From Nymphaea colorata (taxonomy: Eukaryota; Streptophyta; Magnoliopsida; Nymphaeales; Nymphaeaceae): 64,000 nt of DNA. Below are positions 37,526-47,204 of the stretch, one piece after another. The translations under genes and the position numbers were made by a program. Location of the stretch: NCBI RefSeq assembly GCF_008831285.2, contig NC_045139.1, positions 17,404,354-17,468,353 on the forward strand. The letters are read 5' to 3'. Under the pieces are notes generated by a model. That model was not told where the DNA came from. It did not search any database and worked only from the letters and a program-made list of their open reading frames with translations. Within the stretch, counting starts at the first letter, position 1, and every line of letters starts with the position of its first letter.

Positions 37526-39192
37526 TTATTTTGGGGTTTGATTCGAGCCGAGGGTGAGCTCGAGGGACGCTCCTTGTTCGCCGCCGGCGTCGCCGAAGTA
37601 CCAGCTCGGATAGAACTCGTCGGCTTCCGGCTTGTCAGAACCGATTTCCGAGTTTTCCCCCTCCACGCAGGGGGAAGAGCTGAAGAGTTTCGATGTCCCC
37701 GTCCGCCCCATGCGTCTCGTCCGAATCATGTTGGCCCAAACAACAGTAGGACTCCGCACTCGTCTCGGTCATCCCCCCAGTCGACCCTGAACAGAAGCCA
37801 CCCTCCCAGTACCGGTCCTGCCGCACAAGAACAGCATTTATCATTCAACAACTTCAAGATCTTCAGCATTTAAACAGATTCATATTCCGCCATTGTTGGG
37901 ATCTAACAAGCAATACAGAGCATAGACATGAAGAGCATAGACATGAAGATTCAACCTACCAACCAAAGATTCTTATTTATTTTGTTTATTTGCTCATACA
38001 TTATGTTGGTAAGGAACAAGTTATGGTCCTGGTATCTTTTTAGATTTGACCAGTAAAAGAATTAAAAGCCAGAAGATAACATCGTGGGGCCATTAAGTCA
38101 AAGATGTGGAAGCTGCCACACAGTGTTCTTTCATCAGTACCTGTGCTTCATTCATTCTCTCTAGAGTGTGACCCACAGAACACGTTTGGTGCCAATGAGA
38201 TAGGCAGCAAACATTCCCGACCCACAGAAGATTTCATTATAAAATGTTCTAAATTTCATTCTCATCAACTCTGGTTGTGTCTGTTTGTGTAAATGTAGTT
38301 AAAATCTAAAGGAAGAGGCAGTATGAGAGGATATTCTGGCTGTGATGGTATATGGTCAGGGGCTGAGGGAGGGGGGGCCGCCTAGGCAACTTACATGGAA
38401 AAAAAAATTATTTTTTAATTACTTTATGTATTTTTAGATTTAAATTTAGTTTGGTCCTACCCAAATCCAGAGGTTGAACTGCTTTGACTCCGCCACTGTA
38501 TATGGTATGACTGAAAAGATACGATAAGGAATAATCTACATGCCAGAAGAGAGGGCATCATGGTGTTCTGAAAAAATCAAGGGGAAGAAACTGTTCTCTC
38601 TCTCTCTCTCTCTCTGTAAATAGGCGGCTAACAAGATACGAAAAGAGAAGTGAAAACAAAGACTGGTTGACCGCCGTTTTCTCTTACCCGAAAGCTACCT
38701 CTTTCCACCAGGGCAGAGTTAACACCAGTCATCTGCCCCACACAGACTATGCTTGCGCCACATGGAGAAATTCCTGTTTCAAGAAAGAAGAAACAATCAG
38801 ACAACACAGAGGAAGAGAGATCTAGAGAGAGGGAGAAGGTAGTTGATGGGTGCACCTGGAGCACTGGTATGGAGGAAGGAAGTGGAGGAGGAGGTGAACT
38901 TAGGAGAGAAATCGTTGGGGCAGGAGCTCCACCCGACGGCAGCGCACCTCTGCTGCACGACCGCGTCGGTGCTCAGCCTCTTCTTCTTCTTCTCCCTCGC
39001 CTTGTGGTTCTTGAACCAATAGAACACGTAGAACACGTTCTTCCCTTCTATCTTGCCATACTGCCTCAGCCTGGCCGATATCTTCTGTATCTGCTCCGCA
39101 CTGGGGGACCTCACCCCATTGTTGTAATAAAGCTCTCTCAGAACGCGTATCTGCTCCGCTGTTGGTATCCACCTGGTGCTCTGAGATTCCAT
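37526..39192 (-). CDS. WUS-like: WUSCHEL-like homeodomain transcription factor, altered recognition helix and C-terminal frameshift
   Basis: Three exons fit in frame with GT-AG borders: 38856-39192, 38688-38773 and 37817 downward. The first carries a WOX homeodomain (residues about 6-73). LYYNN and [13 protein letters not shown] are typical of WUSCHEL itself rather than other WOX members. Helix 3 is unusual: VFY is doubled (VFYVFYWF) by a 9-base tandem duplication at 39019-39036, and WFQN has become WFKN. Exon 3 carries the WUS box TLQLFPL (37668-37688). The frame then stops at 37635. One base out of phase, the downstream text encodes ASLELTLGS (EAR-like LELTL at 37550-37564) and ends at 37526, so a one-base indel, probably in the GGGGGAAAA run at 37653-37661, separates WUS box from EAR motif. 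The predicted product is 201 residues without EAR. WUSCHEL controls stem-cell maintenance in the shoot apex. This copy may be a drifting paralogue or contain an assembly error. Confidence 0.75.
38350..38512. mobile_element. Small repeat-family member in the WUSCHEL-like gene's last intron
   Basis: Text such as GGGGGGCCGCCTAGGC, an AT-rich core, then ACTCCGCCACTG resembles the ends of a widespread plant non-autonomous element. Related ends (GGCAGAGCCA, TTGGCTCTGCC) occur at 34586 and at 45899-46084. Confidence 0.35.
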
Positions 39193-39237
39193 CTACAGGA
39201 ATTAGAAACAGTAGGGAAGTGCATGGTCTGAGTCATG

Positions 39238-39247
39238 TCTTATATAG
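39238..39247 (-). promoter_or_regulatory. TATA box of the WUSCHEL-like gene
   Basis: CTATATAAGA on the minus strand, 46-55 bases upstream of the ATG at 39192. Position and sequence suit a core promoter with a very short leader. Confidence 0.5.
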
Positions 39248-39886
39248 ATGATACTAGTGATTGTTAAGGGAAGAAGGAGAAATTGGTGTTTGCGTAAAAT
39301 ATGATGTTTGATGTGCATTATGTATGGTATTAATGGTTAGAGCATTTTTAGAGTTCCATCTCTTCAAAATTTGGTGTTTGAGTAAATTATAAACATTTGA
39401 TGCTTTTTTTTTTGTATATAATTAGAAAGCATTAAAATATGCTTTCTTCTTTTCATATAAATAAAATGCATTTATTCTTTACATTTTCGATATACATTAA
39501 AAGCCGACACTTATCAGTTTAAAAGCTGACACTTATCAACTGATGTTTGTTACTTAATATTAATTTTATTAAACATGTTTATTAAATTCTACTAGCCCTG
39601 TAAAGACAAGTCTCTTGCGTAGGCAAGTTCCCTTGGCAAACAAAAATACAATAGCAGACTTAATTAAAGACAAAAAAGTATTTTATCTTTTTGTGAAATT
39701 ATTTCAAAAGATGAGTTATTTATATCAGCTGATAAGTAATGTTAAAAGAATGATGTGTTTCGAGTATGGTGATCATGTATTGAGTTTTGAAGCACACAAC
39801 ATGTATCAAAGCCTCTTTGGTGATGCCAAACTCAAGAAATCATAATTTTTTTAGATTAATTTTTTGTAAAATACGCAATCAAGTAA

Positions 39887-39939
<53 letters not shown>

Positions 39940-41062
39940 AGAGAGAGAGAGAGAGAGAGAGAGAGAAGGGAGGAATGTCGGAACGGAAATCATGGGGCTC
40001 CATCGTTATACGTTATTTATTGATGGCAGAGGGAGGAAGGTTGATGTTGTAGGGTGCGTCGGAAGGAGCGAAAGCAGGCGGAGCGAAGTGCGGTTGGTTC
40101 CGGGTCGTGTACGGCGGGACGGGTTCCGTTTTTCCAACTTGGTGAAGGGAATAGCATTGTAGCAATGATTAAGAGCGGATCCAAATCGAGTGCGCCCCGG
40201 ATCTCCCTCTCCACTTTGCTCCTTCTCCTTGTTAGATGGTCCCGTCCGTCCATCCCCTGCCTTTTTAACAATCAGAAGTATGTTTTAGAAATTAATAAGT
40301 TTAATATATCTTCTTAATTATCGGCACATGATATAGTTTCTCGTACGTATAACATTGGACGGTTCACTTCAGTCTCCGTCTAATCTAGACATTGTACCGG
40401 ATATATATATATATATATATATATAGAAGTAAGTAAGTATGGGCAGACAGGCCGACAAGGATCCTTTATTTTCATATTGATGCTTTAAATGATTTGCTAG
40501 TTTGTATGTACTGGTGCTCTTAAAATTGTTTGAGAATTTTTGAAGTAGTGCCTCTCAACCCAAAATCCCTGGCTACACTACAATTAGGGGCCTGCGATGT
40601 TTGCTTTGCATGGTAAGCTGTCATGGGAAGAGTTGGATTTGAAGATGGTAAGAATCTAAATGAACACTTTATACTCAGATTCTCTTATGCTTAGGCATCT
40701 TGATCCAATTGACTTCTACCTCTTGTAAACAACACCCAATTCTTTCAAACAATGATCAAGAAAGCACAATAATGTGCAAGAAAAGCTTAGAGAAAAGCAA
40801 AATCGATGCATATCTTTGTCAGTAATTCAATTATGCTTTTGAGAGTTCATGGACAGGCCGCATCTTGTTTCTAGAAAGAGGGAACCCCAAGTTAGGAACC
40901 GACCAAAAGCTTTTTTAGACGTTCTTTTGCAAAAAGAAACAAAAGGTCTATTTCTAGGGGTTCTTCTTCCATTACAAGCTTAATAATGCACCACAACCGT
41001 TCATAATATATAATGCAATACAACCAATAATTCATATATAACTGAGCATCTTCTTGCTGTCG
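39248..41062. other. Loop of the inverted repeat upstream of the WUSCHEL-like gene
   Basis: Mostly AT-rich. It holds a (TA)n tract at about 39887-39932 followed by (GA)n to about 39966, and another (TA)n at about 40400-40425. A GC-richer patch at 40020-40270 has short frames on both strands that I do not recognise. Confidence 0.5.
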
Positions 41063-41313
41063 TCACTGCCTGCCATGTGTGGCCATCGCGCCCGCTCGCG
41101 TTCGACACCCGGCTGATTTCACTGTGATGACAAGTGTTGAGGTAATAGGTTCATTTACCACAGCGTTTGAGGACACAGTCACTGGGTTTCCTTCTAATTT
41201 GAGCATCAAATGGGTGAGTATCTCTATAATCAGCTTGTTGAACTCTTCTTGGTTAAGTGTGCTCTCTTCTCCTGCTTTCACCATTTCAAACACTTGGGCA
41301 GTTGCTGCATCCA
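41063..41313 (-). CDS. Orphan exon-like open frame, unrecognised
   Basis: On the minus strand an acceptor GTGATTGCAG immediately precedes ATGGATGCAGCAACTGCC. The open frame reads QVFEMVKAGEESTLNQEEFN and then LIIEILTHLMLKLEGNPVTV before drifting into low-complexity text. The acidic-helical look, with a KAGEESTLNQEEF segment, hints at part of an EF-hand-type protein, but the ligand pattern is incomplete and I would not assign it. The true 3' end is unknown. No partner exons are seen because the inverted-repeat arm begins about 280 bases upstream. It may be the remains of another captured gene. Confidence 0.35.
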
Positions 41314-41528
41314 TCTGCAATCACCATGAAAGGGCATTCAATGTATGGAGGAAGCAGAGCATGGAGAAGCCAGAAGAATAGAAAGCTGCTGGATAAATTG
41401 GATCTGGATATGACAGACCCGATTCTCCACCACCTCTCTCGCTTCTCCTTTCTTTAGTGTCTCCCGCGTGTGCCACTGTGATCTTGTTCGATTCGTGTTC
41501 AGTTCACCATCATCTGAACAATGTAATT

Positions 41529-41532
<4 letters not shown>

Positions 41533-41574
<42 letters not shown>

Positions 41575-41603
41575 AGTTAGCTAGAGAGAGAGAGAGAGAG
41601 AGA
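41533..41603. repeat. (CT)n followed by (GA)n at the inner edge of the right arm
   Basis: A CT run of about 40 bases, a short spacer GAAAGTTAGCTA, then a GA run. This is itself an imperfect hairpin and marks the inner breakpoint of the right inverted-repeat arm. Confidence 0.9.
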
Positions 41604-41924
41604 GGTGTTCACAGTATGTTGCTGAACTAAGCGATGATGACGTACTGCTGAGCAGGCATGAAGAGACCGCTACCTCCTACTGTTCGCAATATCCCTGGTT
41701 ATCCCACAATAATGGGATAAATAACTGATCAGAAACTGCGACAGCCTCTGAGCAGTCACCACCTCCTAAGTCCTACCTGTATACATTTAGATGCAGAAGA
41801 CTTCCCTTTAGCTATGTATATTGATTGAAGCTGTGCGATAGCCCAAACTCTGATGGAAAAATTCCAGACGCCCAACTTTACATACCATATATAATATCTG
41901 GATAAGTTGCCGCTGCATTCAAGT

Positions 41925-41959
<35 letters not shown>

Positions 41960-43999
41960 AATTCTAACCCAAGCTTACCCCAGACAAGTGAGTGTGAATC
42001 ATATCCTGAAATAAAGGATAACATCTCTGGCTGGAGCATCCTCGTTAAAAGGTAAGCTGATGCTGCAGACGTCTTGATAACAAAAGGCAGTGTTATATGA
42101 GTTTCTGATCAGCCCAAGCACAGTCCATGATTTAGTTAACAATTTCACAAAGAAAACTAAAACTTGGGCCATCTTAACCACTTCGATTTTTTTGTTCTTT
42201 AAATCCATTTAAGCATGAGATTGCGAATATTGGCGTACTTTTTTTTTATCAATTCAGCTATTGTAACATCATTATCGGTACAGGTAATTAAAGCATGCAA
42301 AGGGTATTTCTGAGATACGTAAACTCTCACATCTTAGCATTAATTTGGATGAACAACCTCACCTATCTAAATCAACGGATATTAATTTGGATGATGCATT
42401 TTTAGCCAACTGAATATATATGCCCTTTATTTTCCTTGTTACATATTGATTATGGTTTATTTGCTAATAAAGTATTAATGTAGCTCATCACATTAGATTG
42501 TCACCAGGCAGGAAACGCTGTGGCACGTGTGTGTGTGCACGCTTATATATATTAACAAAATATACAAGAAAAATAAACAAAAATAAGGTCAAGTAGAAAC
42601 AAGAAACTTTTTGCAAGCAATTATTTAAGAAACTTTCTGCTGGTTACTTACAAACTTTATGATCATGGTTTTAATTTTTAACCCAAAAAAAAAATGAAAA
42701 AGGACAAATGATTCTTCTCCAACTCCAGTTTGTCCAAGGTATCAAAGCTAGGCCGCCCCAGAAACTCATTGGCCCCATTGCCAAAGTTATTCACCCCACA
42801 AAGAAAACGCTGAATTCAAAATTTCAAAGCATCCTTTCAGTACTTAGTATGATGACTATATTTTTTATCGACCTTCCCCAAAGAATCAATTAAAAAACGT
42901 TCCACAAATACAGTAAAAAGAAGCACACCTAACAGACAAAGAGTATGCAAACCCAGTGATCGGTTTCTCTTAATCTTTGCGTAAAAGCTGTCGGGCCTCC
43001 ATGTCTTTGTGAAGAATGGGATCGATACAGTCTCACCATAGCGATAAAGTTGCAAGCCACAAACTCCAACAGCATTTACAACTGAAGCATTGTGAACCAC
43101 CTGAACTTCTACACCTATTTTTTTTGCCCGAAGAACCAGATCAGCATGAGTTGTAGCTCTGCTCATAATATTCAGTGTTTTAGTAGGCACATAAGGATAT
43201 GCAACAACTGTAGCATATAGCCACTTTACTCCCCGACAACTATAGACATTATCAAACTGATGCAGAATAAGGCTCAAAATAGCTACTGCACTGCATGTGA
43301 GAAAAACAACCAACTGCAGCTATTTATTCAACTCACCTCAATTTTGAAGAACAAATAATTATGATATTGAAATACAAAAGAAAAGGTTTTTATATATGCC
43401 TTCTTATCTAGTATGACACAAAAAACTAATGGAAAATTCCCTGATCCTATAACTCCCCAATCAGCTAGCTGTTAAAGAGATCTAACCCCATGCACTTGAA
43501 CACCAACTATGGAAGTGTGCTTCAACCAAGATATTCAGAACAGAAAGCTTCTCAAGTAGTTTCCCACAAGAATAACTCTGCAACGGAACTTTGAATGCTT
43601 ACTACACCCTTAACCTAAACTTTTTAATAAAAGTTTAGTTTTGAAAATATGTTCCAAAAACAATTTGTTTGAGAACTGTGAGTGGACCCCTTCTATGTTA
43701 TGAACGTGATCGGGTAGGGCTGATAGCCACTATCCAACAGTTTATTCATTAACACGCTATGGTACATAGAAGTCAGAAATCAGAATGCACATACACACAC
43801 ACACCCACAAAGCAAAGACAAAAGACATAACTTGATAACTAGGGAAAAAGTCAACAACCAGAAACACGAGGACCCGTTACTATAACCTCAAAACATTTCT
43901 GAAAGAAATAAGGCATACCCAAAAGGATCCCCGACAACCAGGAAAGCCACATGCAGTTTAGAGGCTTCAAGTAGTATAGCATCTGCTCCCTCTTCGACC
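41590..43999. repeat. Right arm of the 2.4 kb inverted repeat
   Basis: Reverse complement of 34713-37110. The outer end lies inside DPH5 exon 2, where the gene continues intact outward to exon 1. The inner end is the (GA)n tract. Differences seen between the arms are scattered single bases and a few small indels, so the duplication is young. Confidence 0.95.
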
Positions 44000-44396
44000 A
44001 TCTCTGTATCTGCCAGGATAACTTGCTTTCCATATAGTTCTTCCTACAGAAACAGCATGAGAAAAGCTCGATAAAGCCTCCAAATTCCCGCGGTTATAAG
44101 AAGTCAAGAAGAAAAAAAAAGATGAAACCACAAATACTGAAGAAAGATGGATTTGATCCAATGAAGCAATTCAACGATCCTGCATTTTTCAAGTATCAAT
44201 TATAAGAGGAGCAGAACACAAGAAGAAACAAGCAAATTAGTGATACCAAGGAAGAGAGGCCAGATGGGGAGAGACCGAAGGAGAGCAAAGAAGTGTAGGC
44301 CTCCATATAGACTTTGTCACATCTCTTGATAGCTTCAAGACCCTTCGACGTTATATCGTTCTCATCGCCCAAACCCAGCCCAATTATGTACAGCAT
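42929..44396 (-). pseudogene. DPH5: Diphthine methyl ester synthase, 5' three coding exons only
   Basis: DPH5 transfers methyl groups from S-adenosylmethionine to the modified histidine of elongation factor 2 during diphthamide synthesis in the cytosol. Coding exons 44247-44396, 43919-44043 and 42929-43158 join in frame with GT-AG borders. They encode the first 168 residues: [16 protein letters not shown] (SAM-binding start), [44 protein letters not shown] and [12 protein letters not shown]. The family is usually about 285 residues. The following exon, expected to begin DIRVKEP, is not found on either strand anywhere in the window. Exon 3 keeps a good donor, so the 3' end was probably lost when the inverted repeat formed. 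An acceptor at 44403-44404 just upstream of the ATG indicates a 5' UTR intron. It is either a truncated gene or a source of aberrant transcripts. Confidence 0.85.
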
Positions 44397-45161
44397 TCCT
44401 ATCTGCAAGAGTTAAATTATCCTACTTCTGATGTCAAGTGCAAGCGAAAATTTGTTCTTGAGCATCACTATGAAGTTAGAAACATCAAATAAGAATTGAC
44501 TAGATCAAGACATATCAAAGCAAATGGCTCTCTACAGATGCTCCATGTTTCATGTCAAGGGTCATGACATTTTAAAGGTGTCCAATTCATTTTTCTTGAA
44601 AAGTGGAAAACTTGCAGCTTTCAAGTTTGTTCTTCGATTCAGTTAGACATCAAGCTCTATCTCATGCATTTGCAAGCTAAAAATCAAGTCTAGTTCAACT
44701 TAGTACAAGCTTCTCTTTCCCATTCCTTTTTTCCTGCAAACGCAACGATACCCACTCTAGTTTTTATCTACTATCATTCCATAAGGCTACTATCCTAGCA
44801 CATTGTCCGCACAAACACACATTGTGCAAAGTACTCAAGGGGCTATAATCCAAATATGCTAGCAAACGGATGAGCAAATGCATCACTCGGGAACCAAGAA
44901 ATAAAAATTGACAAAGAATAGGACATAAATTTCGAGACCAACAAGCAGCTATTACTAATCCCCAATATGAGTAGATCCTGCTGGAGAAACAAGAACAGTT
45001 AGGTTTGATTCCTTTATTTCACAACTCCACGCGAAGGATGAGACACACCATACAAGGAAACACAAGAATGGATTTGGAGAGAGAGAGAGAGAGAGAGAGT
45101 CACCGACTCGACACGGGCCGCCACCACCTTTGTTTTTTACGATGGCGGGAGAGAGAGGAGA

Positions 45162-45170
45162 AAACCCTAA
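45162..45170 (-). promoter_or_regulatory. Telo-box in the presumed DPH5 promoter or leader
   Basis: AAACCCTAA on the plus strand (TTAGGGTTT on the minus strand), about 770 bases upstream of the DPH5 start codon and close to a (GA)n tract. Such boxes are common in promoters of plant translation-related genes. Assignment to DPH5 is inference. Confidence 0.35.
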
Positions 45171-45744
45171 ACCCCTCCGTCCAGCTGCTTCAGATCTTTT
45201 TTACGTTAAAAACGCTTAACGTTTTGAGCAAATCGGCAAACCGAATCGGAATCCACAGCCCTTTGGAAATTAAATCGACTACAAAATGTGTTCTATATTG
45301 ATAAAAAATCAATAAAATAAAAAATTAATACACAAACTCTTCAACAGAAAAAAAAACATGAAATTTGCATGATCAATGCCCAAATACAGTAGAACAAAAA
45401 AAAAGACAAATCATGGTGTCTGAATTTCCTCCTTTAGCTTTTAGATTTGATTTTTAAAACCTTGGTACATTATTTGATAAGAGGTTGATATCAGATCCAC
45501 CATTTGTAAAAAAAACTATGGATTTGAGATTCGATATGGGGAAGATCGGACTTCAGATCCACAGATCTTAAATCCAAGAGAAATAAACGTGGCCGAGTGT
45601 ATGATGACCCATAACATGTAAAACTTATACATGTGTACGTTCCCAAAGTTTTTGACCTCATTGGAATAAGACAAGGGCCGGCTTTAGATCCACGTATCAG
45701 AAATATGAGGGATAAAAGCATTGCTATAGTATGGTCCTTAATAA

Positions 45745-45749
<5 letters not shown>

Positions 45750-45815
<66 letters not shown>
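45750..45815. repeat. (TA)n microsatellite
   Basis: About 66 bases of uninterrupted TA, the longest such run in the window. It produces false tyrosine-isoleucine frames on both strands. Confidence 0.95.
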
Positions 45816-45818
<3 letters not shown>

Positions 45819-45898
45819 TGACTAACGAAAGAGTAATTTACCATTAACATACCATTCCCTAGGTTTATGGTACTAGCGAAACTTCCTTTTATGTCAAA

Positions 45899-46084
45899 GG
45901 CAGAGCGAGAAATTTTTTTTGAGAAGTGTCGAATTAAAGTTCCTAAATGTTGACTAGGATCAAAATATCAATTTGCAAACTTTTTACATGGAGCAAGTGA
46001 AATTTTTTAAAATTTACATGTAAAATTTAAAAAAAAAATCTGAGGTGGGGCCATGGCTCATGCGAGTCCTACCTTGGCTCTGCC
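45899..46084. mobile_element. MITE-like element with GGCAGAGC termini
   Basis: The left end GGCAGAGCGAGAA and the right end TTGGCTCTGCC form inverted termini around an AT-rich core of about 160 bases without coding capacity. The same end sequence appears at 34586. No clear target duplication was found. Confidence 0.45.
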
Positions 46085-46272
46085 CTCCTTAAAGCTAGGT
46101 TGTTTGTTGTGGAGCTGAGATTTGTTAAGGGTCAATTATTCAGCTCAATCAGTTGTTGAACATCGATTCGGACCAACCTTACAAAAATTTGACCAATTGT
46201 TCGACCCTTTTGAATTGGTTACAACATTCAATAAAAAATTAGTTGATTCACACTATGATCTACCTTAGTAAT

Positions 46273-46352
46273 AGTGCTTATTGGGGCAACGTTCAAGTTC
46301 AATTATTTATTTAGTGCTTATTGGGGCAACGTTCAACTTCAATTATTTATTT
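46273..46352. repeat. 40-base tandem duplication
   Basis: AGTGCTTATTGGGGCAACG and the following text occur twice head to tail, with one mismatch. Confidence 0.9.
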
Positions 46353-46804
46353 GGTTTAGAGGAGGAGTATTTTATCTTACCATTATGCATTGAAACCTCC
46401 GCCTCATAAAATACCAAAACCTTAAAACTCATGTTGTTCATTTTTAAAGGACTTAAATCCAAATTCCTAACGAAATGCATGAAACTCTCTCGTCCGTTTT
46501 CCTTTTCCCAAAAAGCGTCCTATTTTGTAAATGAAACATAATAAATAAATATATATATACATGTGTGTGTGCCTTTACATATTTTAAATATCCGTAACGA
46601 GATTGGGATCAGGGGCGCATGGTGAGTTTCAGCTTTGGATTGTAGAGGGTCCATTTTATGTGTCTGTATTCCCTTAAGCACAAAATCCAAATTCATATGC
46701 TATCACCCAGATCTTTTGGCAGCACGATTTTGATCAAATGCATCAGTGTTGGACCAGATGAACATGAGTCGTCCACCTTCGTCGTTTCTTCAGCTCAAGG
46801 AGAA

Positions 46805-47014
46805 TGACACAGGGCTGGTATGTCGGGAACAGATCTTGTGGAGGGTCCATTTTATGTCTGTCTTGACTCTTATTTGCAGAGTTTTGTTTTGAATCCAGAT
46901 CCATTTTAGGCTATTTAAGTGGGATGTGTGATTCATTTTGGGTTTTGGTGAAGATTGTTTAATGAAAACCCTAGTTTTCTTTTGTTATTTCCTTGTTCCT
47001 TTATTTGTTTATGT
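46805..47014 (+). mobile_element. Truncated LTR copy inside the segmental duplication
   Basis: Starts TGACACAGGGCTGG and follows the LTR at 20777 until TTATTTGTTTATGT. It then jumps straight into FAD synthase intron text at GCAGTGCCAAATGAC. The last 80 or so LTR bases and about 600 bases of intron are missing. Confidence 0.85.
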
Positions 47015-47204
47015 GGCAGTGCCAAATGACTGGCTGATTTCTTTCCTTTTTTCCCTTTTGTTTGGAAAAGCTAATGGTTTCCCTTGTACCTTTGTGGGAT
47101 ATCGGACTGATTTTTAATGTTCCGTAGACATCCTGATGATAACGTTTTCTTCTGCCATGTATCTTCCAGTGTAGTGATTTCTAATCACTAGCAAGTTTAT
47201 GCAG

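Larger units (their letters stand above)
44403..46640. other. DPH5 upstream region and intergenic DNA
   Basis: Holds the presumed DPH5 leader, a (GA)n tract at about 45078-45099, a long (TA)n tract (about 45750-45815), a MITE-like segment and a 40-base tandem repeat. I see no further gene. Confidence 0.55.

Noticed and set aside
37526-37688. Programmed frameshifting to join WUS box and EAR motif
   Set aside because: No precedent in WUSCHEL genes and no slippery-site context beyond a plain homopolymer. An indel or sequencing error is simpler.
38749-39231. Plus-strand 160-codon frame
   Set aside because: Antisense of the WUSCHEL-like exon 1. The homeodomain is on the minus strand.
45491-45850. 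Frames with long tyrosine-isoleucine runs here and at about 32769-32975 and 39787-40023
   Set aside because: They are translations of (TA)n microsatellites.
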